From Levilactobacillus hammesii DSM 16381 (GTDB lineage Bacteria > Bacillota > Bacilli > Lactobacillales > Lactobacillaceae): 64,000 bases of DNA. How positions within the stretch are numbered: position 1 is the first letter of the stretch; every line of letters begins with the position of its first letter. Below are positions 46,534 through 54,384 of the stretch, piece by piece. The stretch is from NCBI RefSeq assembly GCF_001434395.1, contig NZ_AZFS01000044.1, positions 1 through 64,000 of the forward strand, read 5' to 3'. A model generated the notes under the pieces. The model did not search any database. It saw only the letters and a program-made list of their open reading frames with translations, and was not told the origin of the DNA. The translations under genes were made by a program, and so were the position numbers.

Positions 46534-47679
46534 ATGAAGAAATTTCATTTATACGCCGCAACGGCTAGTGGTATCGAGGCCTTAGCGGGTCGCGAACTGC
46601 GTGACCTCGGCTACGAGACGCAAGTTGAGAATGGCCGGGTACGGTTTGACGGAACGGTCGAAGACATTTTACGGACCAACCTGTGGCTGCGGACGGCCGA
46701 TCGGGTGCGGATCATCGTGGCCGAATTTGATGCGGTGACCTTCGATGAACTGTTTGAAGCCACGAAGGCCGTTGCTTGGGATGAATTACTTCCAATGGAC
46801 GCGGCATTCCCAGTCGAAGGCCGTTCGAAGAAGTCACAGCTCCATAGTGTGCCGGACGCACAGGCCATCGTGAAGAAGGCTGTGGCTACCAAATTAGCCG
46901 CCGTCTATCACCGGCGGACACGGATGCCCGAAACCGGGGCCACGTATCCGCTGGAAGTCATGATTGACAAGGACCACGTGATGTTGACGCTGGACACGAC
47001 GGGCCCTAGTCTCTTTAAGCGGGGCTACCGGGTTGATAAGGGTGGCGCGCCAATTAAGGAAAACATGGCGGCTGCACTGATCGCATTGACCAGTTGGCAT
47101 AAGGACATGCCTTTCTGGGATCCCGTTTGTGGTTCCGGGACTATTCCGATTGAAGCGGCTTTGATTGGCCGGAACCTGGCCCCTGGTTTTAACCGGGACT
47201 TCACCTGTGAAAGCTGGGAATGGGTTCCCCAAGAGTTGAGCGATAAGGTTCGGGATGAAGCGGATGCCAAAGCTGATTACGATACCCCGCTACAGATCTT
47301 TGGGAGCGATATCGACGAGAAGATGGTGGCAATTTCCAAGAAGAACGCCGAAGAAGCCGGCTTGTCGCAAGACATTACGTTCCGTCAGTTAGCCGTTCAG
47401 GACTTCCAAACGGATCTTAAGCACGGGGTCATTGTGGCCAACCCACCTTATGGGGAACGGTTGAGTGACCAGGCGAGTGTCCGGGAACTTTACAAACAAA
47501 TGGGTCAGGTCTTCAAGCCCTATACGGATTGGTCAAAGTACATTTTAACGGCCGATCTTGAGTTCGAACACTTCTACGGGCAAAAGGCCACGAAGACGCG
47601 GAAACTCTATAACGGGGCGCTGCGGACGGACTACTTCCAGTTCTGGGCCCAACGTCAGCCACGGCAACATAAGGGGTAG
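46534..47679 (+). CDS. rlmL: THUMP-domain 23S rRNA methyltransferase (RlmL/YpsC-like)
   Basis: 381 aa: THUMP RNA-binding domain (about 1-160) and an N6/N2-type methyltransferase with WDPVCGSGTIPIEAALIGRN (SAM site) and the catalytic NPPYGERL. It modifies a guanine of 23S rRNA in relatives. Start ATG behind GAGGAAAGGGG. Followed by the HIT gene after 6 bp. Confidence 0.92.
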   Translation: MKKFHLYAATASGIEALAGRELRDLGYETQVENGRVRFDGTVEDILRTNLWLRTADRVRIIVAEFDAVTFDELFEATKAVAWDELLPMDAAFPVEGRSKKSQLHSVPDAQAIVKKAVATKLAAVYHRRTRMPETGATYPLEVMIDKDHVMLTLDTTGPSLFKRGYRVDKGGAPIKENMAAALIALTSWHKDMPFWDPVCGSGTIPIEAALIGRNLAPGFNRDFTCESWEWVPQELSDKVRDEADAKADYDTPLQIFGSDIDEKMVAISKKNAEEAGLSQDITFRQLAVQDFQTDLKHGVIVANPPYGERLSDQASVRELYKQMGQVFKPYTDWSKYILTADLEFEHFYGQKATKTRKLYNGALRTDYFQFWAQRQPRQHKG

Positions 47680-47685
47680 GTTAAC

Positions 47686-48066
47686 GTGATCGATCCGGAT
47701 TGTATTTTTTGTCAAAAATCGGACATTGTTCTCGAAAACAAATTGGCCAAGGCGTTCTGGGATATTCATCCCGTGCGTCAAGGCCACCTGTTGATTGTGC
47801 CCAAACAGCATTACGTGACGTACTTTGATGTGCCGGCGGAGACCAAGCAGGCATTGGATGCGTTGCTGCTAATGGGCAAAGCGTTACTGGATGAACGCTA
47901 TCATCCGGCCGGCTACAATATTGGGATCAACGTGAATCCCGCGGCCGGACAGACGGTGATGCATGCGCATATCCATCTGATTCCGCGCTACCAGGGGGAC
48001 GTTAAGGATCCTCGGGGTGGCATTCGGAAAATGATTCCCCGTGCGGTCAAGAGTTGGCGGCATTAA
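47686..48066 (+). CDS. HIT family nucleotide-binding protein
   Basis: 126 aa. CIFCQ near the N-terminus (zinc/structural), and the histidine triad MHAHIHLIPRY with the catalytic His. Likely a nucleotide phosphoramidase or Ap4A hydrolase. GTG start, probably co-transcribed with rlmL. Confidence 0.92.
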   Translation: MIDPDCIFCQKSDIVLENKLAKAFWDIHPVRQGHLLIVPKQHYVTYFDVPAETKQALDALLLMGKALLDERYHPAGYNIGINVNPAAGQTVMHAHIHLIPRYQGDVKDPRGGIRKMIPRAVKSWRH

Positions 48067-48084
48067 TTTAAGTGAACTAAGATA

Positions 48085-48124
48085 GACCCTTTTGCACGGT
48101 AATGGTGTGAAGGGCCTTTTTTTG
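48085..48124 (+). terminator. Terminator of rlmL-HIT
   Basis: CCCTTTTGCAC pairs with GTGTGAAGGG around GGTAATG, with T7 after it. Confidence 0.75.
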
Positions 48125-48350
48125 AGTTAAACGGTCGCTTGGAATTGCAACTAGCTAAGGGTCATCTATTTTAAAATACGCTTTCTACTTGCTGGCTGGT
48201 TTCTTGATTATCGTGATATCTCGATAGGGAATAAACCCAGGTTGACCACAGTGATTGAAAAGCCACTGCAATTGGTTTGACAAATTAGTTGGGAGAAACT
48301 AATATAGGCGCGCCAGATGTGTTTGGAAGCTTAGAAAGTGGGCGAGTACT

Positions 48351-48650
48351 ATGAGTATGTTGAAAGATATTCATAATTACGTGAAGAGAAATTACGAAGC
48401 GGGAAACTATGATGATGCCAAAGCAGCCTATACCTCTTGGGAAAACGAAAATAAGCAACAATCTAATCTGACCGATTTTGAAATGGGTGTCCAAAAAGCC
48501 CAAAGCGATTATAAAAAAGATGGGAAATTTGCGACATATCCGGAGTTGGCAATTACTGTGTTGAATCAGTTATTTGATGACAAGGCTTCTGAGATCAGTG
48601 AATTTATTCGCGGATATAATTCGGAAAAAGAACGAATCAAAAAGCATTAA
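48351..48650 (+). CDS. Small AT-rich hypothetical protein
   Basis: 99 aa, soluble, charged, no signal or membrane segment; not recognised. The composition is AT-rich compared with flanks. Helical repeats are suggested by KRNYEAGNYDDAKAAYTSW, a TPR-like alternation. GGGCGAG is a modest ribosome site. It stands alone between two terminators; the 280 bp before it hold no other gene. Confidence 0.6.
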   Translation: MSMLKDIHNYVKRNYEAGNYDDAKAAYTSWENENKQQSNLTDFEMGVQKAQSDYKKDGKFATYPELAITVLNQLFDDKASEISEFIRGYNSEKERIKKH

Positions 48651-48734
48651 TTGTTGGGCGACATTTTAAGTTGTCTTCTGGGTGGCGATAATTGGTGTTT
48701 TGCCAAAACGTATTGATGACTGAATTTAGATTTT

Positions 48735-48766
48735 AAAAGCATCTCCTAAGAGAGGTGCTTTTTTGA
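48735..48766 (+). terminator. Intrinsic terminator
   Basis: AGCATCTCCT-AAG-AGAGGTGCT followed by six T, after the small gene at 48351. Confidence 0.75.
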
Positions 48767-48814
48767 TACACAGAAATGCCAGAAAGCGCAGAATTCTTTT
48801 TATTTTAAAAAATA

Positions 48815-48831
48815 TGTTAGAAAACATAACA
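48815..48831. promoter_or_regulatory. GlnR box 1
   Basis: TGTTAGAAAACATAACA is a perfect match to the GlnR/TnrA consensus TGTNA-N7-TNACA, 163 bp before the amt start. Confidence 0.75.
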
Positions 48832-48951
48832 CGTTCAACGGGCTTAGTGGGGGCCACTTTAGACCAAAGCCTAATAAAACGGGCGTTAGTAAGTCGAAAC
48901 GGCAAACAACCAGGTGAAACAACTCGTGAGGTAGACGTATACCATTTTAGA

Positions 48952-48968
48952 TGTTAGAATTTGTGACA
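48952..48968. promoter_or_regulatory. GlnR box 2
   Basis: TGTTAGAATTTGTGACA, again a perfect TGTNA-N7-TNACA match, 25 bp before the amt start codon, where bound protein would block transcription. Confidence 0.75.
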
Positions 48969-48993
48969 TTAAGAGATAAAGAGGGCGTCGCAG

Positions 48994-50328
48994 ATGAATC
49001 TTGCTAACACCGCATTTGTTTTAATTGCCAGTATTCTGGTCTTATTCATGACACCGGGCTTGGCCTTTTTCTACGGAGGATTGGTTTCCGAGAAGAATGT
49101 GGTCAATACCATGTTGTCGGTTTTTATCATGACGGGGGTTGCAATCCTACTGTGGATTTTCTTGGGCTACAGCTTGGCGTTTTCCGGAAATATTGCGGGC
49201 GTCGTGGGTAACCTGCATCACGTCTTTATGGCCGGGGTCAATCTGGCGAGCTTAACGGCCAGCCGGATTCCCGTTGGCGCTTACTCCCTGTTTCAAATGA
49301 TGTTTGCCATCATTACCCCGGCGCTGTTCGTGGGCGCAGTGGTAGGGCGGATTCGCTTTAAGTTTCTACTGGCATTTCTGATTGCTTGGTCGATCTTCAT
49401 CTATTACCCCATGGTTCACCTGGTATGGAGTCCACTGGGGTGGTTGGCAAAGCTGGGTGTGCTGGACTTTGCGGGTGGTACCGTCGTGCACATCAATGCG
49501 GGGGTTACAGCACTTGTCTTGTCGGCCTGGCTGGGACCACGGCTGTCTGGGAATCGCGATAATCCTCACTATAATTTACCGTGGGTGTTGCTGGGGACGG
49601 CAATTCTCTGGATTGGCTGGTATGGGTTCAACGCCGGGAGCGCCTTGGCGGTTAACGGTGTGGCCCTTCAAGCCGCGATTACGAGTACGGTGGCGACGGC
49701 AATGGCAATGGTTACCTGGATGGCATTAGATATTTGGACCACCGGGAAGCCGACCCTGGTTGGGGTTTGCACCGGGACGCTGTGCGGCTTGGTGGCGATT
49801 ACCCCGGCCGCCGGTTATGTGACGATCATGGGCTCGGTGGCCATTGGCTTGATCGCAACGGTTACCAGCTACGCTTTCATTCGCTTACTGAAGCCGCGTT
49901 TAGGCGTGGATGACGCGCTAGATGCCTTTGGCTGCCACGGGGTGAGTGGGATTGTCGGGAGCATCTTAACCGGCGTCTTTGCCACCAAGGCCGTGAACCC
50001 GACGATTGCCGAAAATGGCTTGGCCTACGGTGGCGGCTGGCATCTACTGGCCGTTCAAATCTTGGCTACGGCCTTTACGATCGCATTTGTTGCGGCTGTG
50101 GGTTGTGTACTGGTAGTGGTTCTTCGGCGATTCATGCCCATGCGGGTTACCGCCGGCGAGGAAGAGTTGGGACTGGATCAAGGTGAACACGGCGAACAAG
50201 CGGACTATGCGGTTGGCCTGAGTGAACGGCTGGCGGATTTTCAACCGGATCAGGAGCGGTATGAGAGTGAATTTCGTGGTCAGCTACAACACCTGGAACA
50301 TCCCTTACCACATACGAATAGTCGGTGA
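48994..50328 (+). CDS. amt: Ammonium transporter
   Basis: Amt/MEP/Rh family, 444 aa, eleven membrane segments. Motifs: LMTPGLAFFYGGLV at the start, DFAGGTVVHINAGVTALVL (pore His) and DAFGCHGVSGIVGSI (second pore His). A hydrophilic C-terminal tail of about 55 residues follows. No glnK is adjacent, unlike in many bacteria. Control by GlnR through the two upstream boxes is strongly suggested. AGAGGGCG start region. Confidence 0.94.
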   Translation: MNLANTAFVLIASILVLFMTPGLAFFYGGLVSEKNVVNTMLSVFIMTGVAILLWIFLGYSLAFSGNIAGVVGNLHHVFMAGVNLASLTASRIPVGAYSLFQMMFAIITPALFVGAVVGRIRFKFLLAFLIAWSIFIYYPMVHLVWSPLGWLAKLGVLDFAGGTVVHINAGVTALVLSAWLGPRLSGNRDNPHYNLPWVLLGTAILWIGWYGFNAGSALAVNGVALQAAITSTVATAMAMVTWMALDIWTTGKPTLVGVCTGTLCGLVAITPAAGYVTIMGSVAIGLIATVTSYAFIRLLKPRLGVDDALDAFGCHGVSGIVGSILTGVFATKAVNPTIAENGLAYGGGWHLLAVQILATAFTIAFVAAVGCVLVVVLRRFMPMRVTAGEEELGLDQGEHGEQADYAVGLSERLADFQPDQERYESEFRGQLQHLEHPLPHTNSR

Positions 50329-50496
50329 TGATCGGGGAATTAACCGACCCACATTGATGATGGTGTGCCTTGAAATTTTAAAAGTTAGTGACTTTATTAA
50401 GCTTGAACAAAGTCGTTGTCGTTTGCGTAAAGACCTGCTAAACTATGAATTGTGGTTAGGGGCCACGGAATTTAATTTAGTTTGGGGGAGAATAAC

Positions 50497-50685
50497 ATGA
50501 CAAAAGACGCAATTGCCTTAACAGTCTTAGTTGTCCTGGCAGTAGGCTTTTTGAGCCTGGTGTTGGTCTTAATGAAGTCACCAATGTGGATCGTCTTCCC
50601 GGTAGTTTTTGCCGGTTTAGGCGCTATCTGCTATGGCATTGACGATTTGGTCGTAAAATTTAAAAATCGCGAACGCGAAGCTTAA
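50497..50685 (+). CDS. Small membrane protein of unknown function
   Basis: 62 aa with two membrane segments (IALTVLVVLAVGFLSLVLVL and WIVFPVVFAGLGAICYGI) and a basic tail KFKNREREA. ATG 50497 behind GGGGGAG. Followed at once by a terminator, so it is a single-gene unit. Function unknown. Confidence 0.7.
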   Translation: MTKDAIALTVLVVLAVGFLSLVLVLMKSPMWIVFPVVFAGLGAICYGIDDLVVKFKNREREA

Positions 50686-50696
50686 TCAAGCAGAAG

Positions 50697-50722
50697 AAAA
50701 GAGGCCGGTGAGCCTCTTTTTT
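50697..50722 (+). terminator. Intrinsic terminator
   Basis: AAAAGAGGC and GCCTCTTTT around CGGTGA. Confidence 0.85.
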
Positions 50723-50782
50723 CGTGCCTTTACATCACCGGTTCGCTCTTGCTAAAATGGAGCATGTAAAGGCGATGAGGGT

Positions 50783-51865
50783 GTGAAAGCAGAAGAATTG
50801 AATCGTGTCGCGGATGGCGGCGACTATCTTAAAATATTTGCCTGCACGGCGGTGATGCTTCAATCCGTGCTGGGCTTGGCCTGGAATTTGCCCAAGGTGG
50901 CGCCACTTCAGCAGGGCCTGGCGTGGGTCTACTTATCGGTGAAATTTACGGCACCGGCCTTTATTTGCGGCATCCTGTTGACCACGATGCGAACCACGGC
51001 GGATCACCAGCCTGACTATGGGCACTATCTGAAACGGCAATGGTCAGCCCTGTTTTGCCCAACCGTTTGTTGGACGCTGGCCTACCTGATTATTTTTCCA
51101 GGCTTGCAGCAACATCAGCGCTATCATGACTGGCTAAGCTTTAGCTGGCAGTTCGTCAATGGCAACGCAGCGCCACATTTGTGGTACAACACGATGATGC
51201 TGCAGATGATCTTAGTGATGCCCCTGTTTTGGGGAATCCGACGGTGGCTGTGCCTGCGTCACGCGGCTTGGTGGCTACTGGGTATCGCGGTATTGGGCTA
51301 TCTCATCTGGCTGGGGTGGTATGATTTGGCCGTGTATCCCACGGCCCACTTTAATCGCTGGTATTTATGGGATCGGGTGTTTCTGGGATTTTTCCTATAT
51401 GCGATCTTAGGCATCCTGGCCTGGTCTGGTTGGTCAGGGGTGCAACGACAATTACGTCGCTGGTGGCCGCTAGTCCTGATCCTAGGTGGACTAGCACTAG
51501 TTGGGCAAAATCGCGCATTATTGGCGTGGCCCTGGCCCATTAGTTTGGCACACACCAGCTACTATTTACCAGCAACCGTGCTGTACGTTCTCGCCGTGAT
51601 TGGTTTGATTCTGGCCTTGGCCGGCCGGCAACAGACGCGGTCGTCGCGCTGGTTGCCGGTGATTCATCGATTGGCGGGATACGCTTATCCTTCCTATTTA
51701 GCTAATGTGTTTTGGCTTCAGGTCATCTGGCGACTAGGGGGTGCAGCACTGACGCGGGGCCATCCGGTCATCGGGATAATGAGCTGTTATCTGCTGACCT
51801 GGGGCTGGTCGTTTGGCTTTACCGCAGTAATTACGGGCATTTTAAACTGGAGGAAACGGGTATGA
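50783..51865 (+). CDS. Membrane acyltransferase-3-like protein
   Basis: 360 aa, about ten membrane segments. The start DYLKIFACTAVMLQSVLGLAW and FICGILLTT resemble acyltransferase family 3 proteins (which usually have an N-terminal Asp-Lys and His), and the APHLWYNTMMLQMILVMPL segment is typical. Target unknown; a surface polymer is likely. GTG start. Its stop overlaps the Nudix start (ATGA). Confidence 0.75.
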   Translation: MKAEELNRVADGGDYLKIFACTAVMLQSVLGLAWNLPKVAPLQQGLAWVYLSVKFTAPAFICGILLTTMRTTADHQPDYGHYLKRQWSALFCPTVCWTLAYLIIFPGLQQHQRYHDWLSFSWQFVNGNAAPHLWYNTMMLQMILVMPLFWGIRRWLCLRHAAWWLLGIAVLGYLIWLGWYDLAVYPTAHFNRWYLWDRVFLGFFLYAILGILAWSGWSGVQRQLRRWWPLVLILGGLALVGQNRALLAWPWPISLAHTSYYLPATVLYVLAVIGLILALAGRQQTRSSRWLPVIHRLAGYAYPSYLANVFWLQVIWRLGGAALTRGHPVIGIMSCYLLTWGWSFGFTAVITGILNWRKRV

Positions 51866-52341
51866 CGAGAACACAACCGGTAGAACTGGTGACCATGATC
51901 ATGGTCACGGACCCCACAACGGGTAAAGTATTAGTCGAAGATAAAGTAAATGTGCCTTGGAAGGCAGGCCATAGCTTTCCGGGAGGCCACGTTGAAGTTG
52001 GCGAGAGCTGTGCTGCGGCGGCGATGCGTGAAGTCTTTGAAGAGACGGGACTCACGTTGGCGACTGTCGACTTTTGTGGCACTTGTGAGTGGTTCTCGGC
52101 GGATCGGCAACAACGAAAACTGGGCCTGCTCTATCGGGGTGACCAATTCACGGGCAAGATTAAGGCCAGTGATGAGGGCCCCATCTATTGGCTTGAGCCG
52201 ATGGCATTAACCACCGAAAATAGTGCGGAGAGTCTGCTAACGTTGCTTAAGGTCTTTCGAGGAGAAACGCCCGCTGTGACCAGCGATGCGTGGAATGGTC
52301 CGTTACAGGTTGACCCCAGTCAATCTACGTCAACCATTTGA
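51862..52341 (+). CDS. Nudix hydrolase (8-oxo-dGTPase-like)
   Basis: 159 aa with a perfect Nudix box GGHVEVGESCAAAAMREVFEETGL (read in two parts: GGHVEVGES and REVFEETGL). It may clean oxidised nucleotides; other nucleoside diphosphate substrates are possible. ATG 51862 with TGGAGGAAACGGGT upstream, overlapping the stop of the acyltransferase gene. Confidence 0.88.
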   Translation: MTRTQPVELVTMIMVTDPTTGKVLVEDKVNVPWKAGHSFPGGHVEVGESCAAAAMREVFEETGLTLATVDFCGTCEWFSADRQQRKLGLLYRGDQFTGKIKASDEGPIYWLEPMALTTENSAESLLTLLKVFRGETPAVTSDAWNGPLQVDPSQSTSTI

Positions 52342-52366
52342 AAAAAGAGGCGGGAGTCGCTACACT
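52338..52366 (+). promoter_or_regulatory. Promoter of the 114-aa membrane protein gene
   Basis: TTGAAA (52338-52343), 17-nt spacer, TACACT (52361-52366); the -35 overlaps the Nudix stop codon. Confidence 0.65.
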
Positions 52367-52396
52367 GAAGGTAGGCTTGAAAAGGAAGCGATAATC

Positions 52397-52741
52397 GTGA
52401 AGACAATCAAAGAAAGCCAACGCTGGTATGGCTATGTTTTCATGGGTCTCAGTGTACTGGCCTTATTCTTAACAGTCGTCGTGACAGCTGCTTGGTTTCA
52501 ACGCGCCTTGCTCCTGACGACGGCGTTAACGTTACTGGTCTATGGTCTGACGTACGAAGCGAAGATCACCCGTAAATGGTGGCGGATTCTGTTAGCTGTT
52601 AGCGGTGTTGTTTTGGTACTGGACATTGGAACGACGCTGGTGACCACCACTTATTTACTAAAACCGTTACTGAGTTTCTTGCTGCCACTGGTATTTCTGG
52701 GAATTCTCCTGGGCTACCTGAGGCGTTTCATCACCCGTTAA
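52397..52741 (+). CDS. Small four-helix membrane protein of unknown function
   Basis: About 114 aa with four hydrophobic segments and short charged loops. GTG 52397 is chosen (AAGGAAG 7-8 nt before); the open frame extends upstream into the Nudix gene without a ribosome site. Not recognised as a known family. Confidence 0.7.
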   Translation: MKTIKESQRWYGYVFMGLSVLALFLTVVVTAAWFQRALLLTTALTLLVYGLTYEAKITRKWWRILLAVSGVVLVLDIGTTLVTTTYLLKPLLSFLLPLVFLGILLGYLRRFITR

Positions 52742-52743
52742 TA

Positions 52744-52780
52744 AAAACCGTGTCGTCATTGCTGACGGCACGGTTTTTTT
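52744..52780. terminator. Bidirectional terminator
   Basis: AAAACCGTGTCGTCA pairs with TGACGGCACGGTTTT, one mismatch, with T7; shared by convergent genes. Confidence 0.87.
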
Positions 52781-52789
52781 ATTGAGCGG

Positions 52790-53455
52790 TTAAGCGAATA
52801 AGGTGACCAGAATATCCCAGGTCATGTGGACAATGATGCCTGGCCATAGGGAACGGCTTTTGGCGTACAGCCAACCGAACAGGGCCCCCAGTGCGGTGAC
52901 GGTGATGAGGTTACCGATCCAAGCCATCGGACTCATTGCGGGAACCGTCGTGAGATAGCGGGGGATGTGTAGGCTAGCGAAGGCTAAGGCCTGAATGATA
53001 TTGGCCTGTGTGAGGCTGAATTTCTTCAGTAAGACGTTAAGGAAGTAGCCCCGAAAGAGGAATTCCTCGGCGACACCCACCACCAGGAAGTAGCGACCCC
53101 AGTATTGCGGAATAAAGGTCGGACTGAGACGCAAGCCATGATGGACGATCCAAAACTCGACCAAAAGGTAAACGACGATGGCGCCCCAGATCACGTAGCC
53201 GGCAGTGAACCGCCAATTGGGCCGCCACTGTTCGCGTGAACTAATGGCTAGTTCTTCGGGATGCGCACGGTGCAACAGCCAAACAGCGGCACCTACCCAG
53301 ACAATGAGCTTGGTGGCATCGAGGGCTAACTCTTCTGGCCAGCCCGTAAGATGGTGTTCGATGGGCGAATTCAAGGCGAGCTGGACAATTAACCAGATCA
53401 CCCAGAAACCGATGACTTGAAAGGTAAAACGACGGGTAGAGATGGTTCGTGACAT
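52790..53455 (-). CDS. CPBP family intramembrane metalloprotease
   Basis: 221-aa Abi/CAAX protease with about seven membrane segments. Motif 1 VAEEFLFRGYFL (EExxxR), motif 2 FASLHIPRYL (His), motif 3 VHMTWDIL (HxxxN/D-like). Such proteins are linked to bacteriocin immunity and membrane-anchored processing in lactobacilli. ATG 53455 is preferred to the GTG 9 nt upstream. It is divergent from a TetR regulator with a long operator between them. Confidence 0.87.
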   Translation of the reverse strand: MSRTISTRRFTFQVIGFWVIWLIVQLALNSPIEHHLTGWPEELALDATKLIVWVGAAVWLLHRAHPEELAISSREQWRPNWRFTAGYVIWGAIVVYLLVEFWIVHHGLRLSPTFIPQYWGRYFLVVGVAEEFLFRGYFLNVLLKKFSLTQANIIQALAFASLHIPRYLTTVPAMSPMAWIGNLITVTALGALFGWLYAKSRSLWPGIIVHMTWDILVTLFA

Positions 53456-53555
53456 AGACGGCACTCTTTTCTAAATAAGGTTTTATTATCCATTATAAAT
53501 CTTTTAGGCCGGCATGCGTGTAAAGCTTCTGTAAGGATTGGCTAGAATTCAAGCA

Positions 53556-53596
53556 ATGTTATCACTGTTTACATTCAATGTGAACAGTGATAACAT
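53556..53596. promoter_or_regulatory. Long inverted repeat: promoter and operator of the TetR gene
   Basis: ATGTTATCACTGTTTACAT (53556-53574) is followed, after TCA, by its complement with one mismatch (53578-53596). Inside it lies a promoter: TTTACA (53568-53573), 17 nt, TAACAT (53591-53596). A repressor bound here would shut its own promoter; it may also act on the divergent CPBP gene. Confidence 0.75.
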
Positions 53597-53643
53597 CGGG
53601 AGTGAACGTTGACAACATTGGCTTTTAAGGAGGAATACCTGTC

Positions 53644-54168
53644 ATGACAAAACAACCGTACCATCGGCAAAATTTAGCGGCAACCATCGCTCAACAGGCA
53701 CGTCAAGAACTGGAAGCGCAGGGGGTAGATCAGCTCTCTCTGCGCCAAATCGCGCGCTTCTTGGCCGTGACCCCGGCCGCCGTTTATCGACACTATCCGG
53801 ATAAGGCGACACTATTGGCACAACTACGGACGGACATTACCACGGAGATCACGGCAGCACTGCATGAGGGGGTCTTGGATTCCGCCGACGCTCAGGCCAT
53901 GCTGCAACGACTCGTGACTAATCTATTGGACTATGCGGCGGCTCATCCCCGGGCAGTGGCCTTTGCTTTGCGGGAACCGTTGCCTGTGCCACAGAGCCTA
54001 AAGACGATTGTGACCCTGCTAACCGCGCAGCAGCAGCTGGATGTTTCGGTAGAGCAGACGACCCTTGCCATATGGACGTTCTTACTGGGCGTCTTACTAC
54101 GCACGCGTGATGCAACCGTTGACGGCGAATGGGTAACGGAGCAATTGCTAAAACTCTTAGAAAAATAG
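53644..54168 (+). CDS. TetR/AcrR family regulator
   Basis: 174 aa. N-terminal helix-turn-helix LSLRQIARFLAVTPAAVYRHYPDKATLLAQL is typical TetR; the rest is the WHG-like ligand-binding domain, which contains LRTRDATVDGEWV near the end. AAGGAGGAA start. It most likely represses itself and possibly the CPBP gene through the 41-bp dyad. Confidence 0.9.
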   Translation: MTKQPYHRQNLAATIAQQARQELEAQGVDQLSLRQIARFLAVTPAAVYRHYPDKATLLAQLRTDITTEITAALHEGVLDSADAQAMLQRLVTNLLDYAAAHPRAVAFALREPLPVPQSLKTIVTLLTAQQQLDVSVEQTTLAIWTFLLGVLLRTRDATVDGEWVTEQLLKLLEK

Positions 54169-54204
54169 TGATACAAGCAGTGGCTAGGATAGGGCGGCCT
54201 GTTA

Positions 54205-54271
54205 AATGAAAACTTAATGAAAACTTTTAGTAAAGTAAAAAAACTGAGTAAAACATTTAGCTAAAAGTTTT
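54205..54271. promoter_or_regulatory. Tandem and inverted repeats upstream of the M32 gene
   Basis: AATGAAAACTT is repeated in tandem (54205-54215, 54216-54226), and AAAACTTTTAG (54220-54230) has a perfect inverted partner CTAAAAGTTTT at 54261-54271. No T-tract follows, so an operator is more likely than a terminator. Regulator unknown. Confidence 0.4.
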
Positions 54272-54384
54272 ACCTAACGATCATGATGTGATGAATTAAT
54301 GATAAATTAATGAGAAAGTTTCCGGGCTTTTTGCAAGCCAGCATGCTAGACTTAAGCCAATCATTGATATTGGAGGCGTTTTCT

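Noticed and set aside
48763..48957. 64-codon open frame upstream of amt
   Set aside because: It starts inside the T-tract of a terminator, lacks a ribosome site and runs over a GlnR box.
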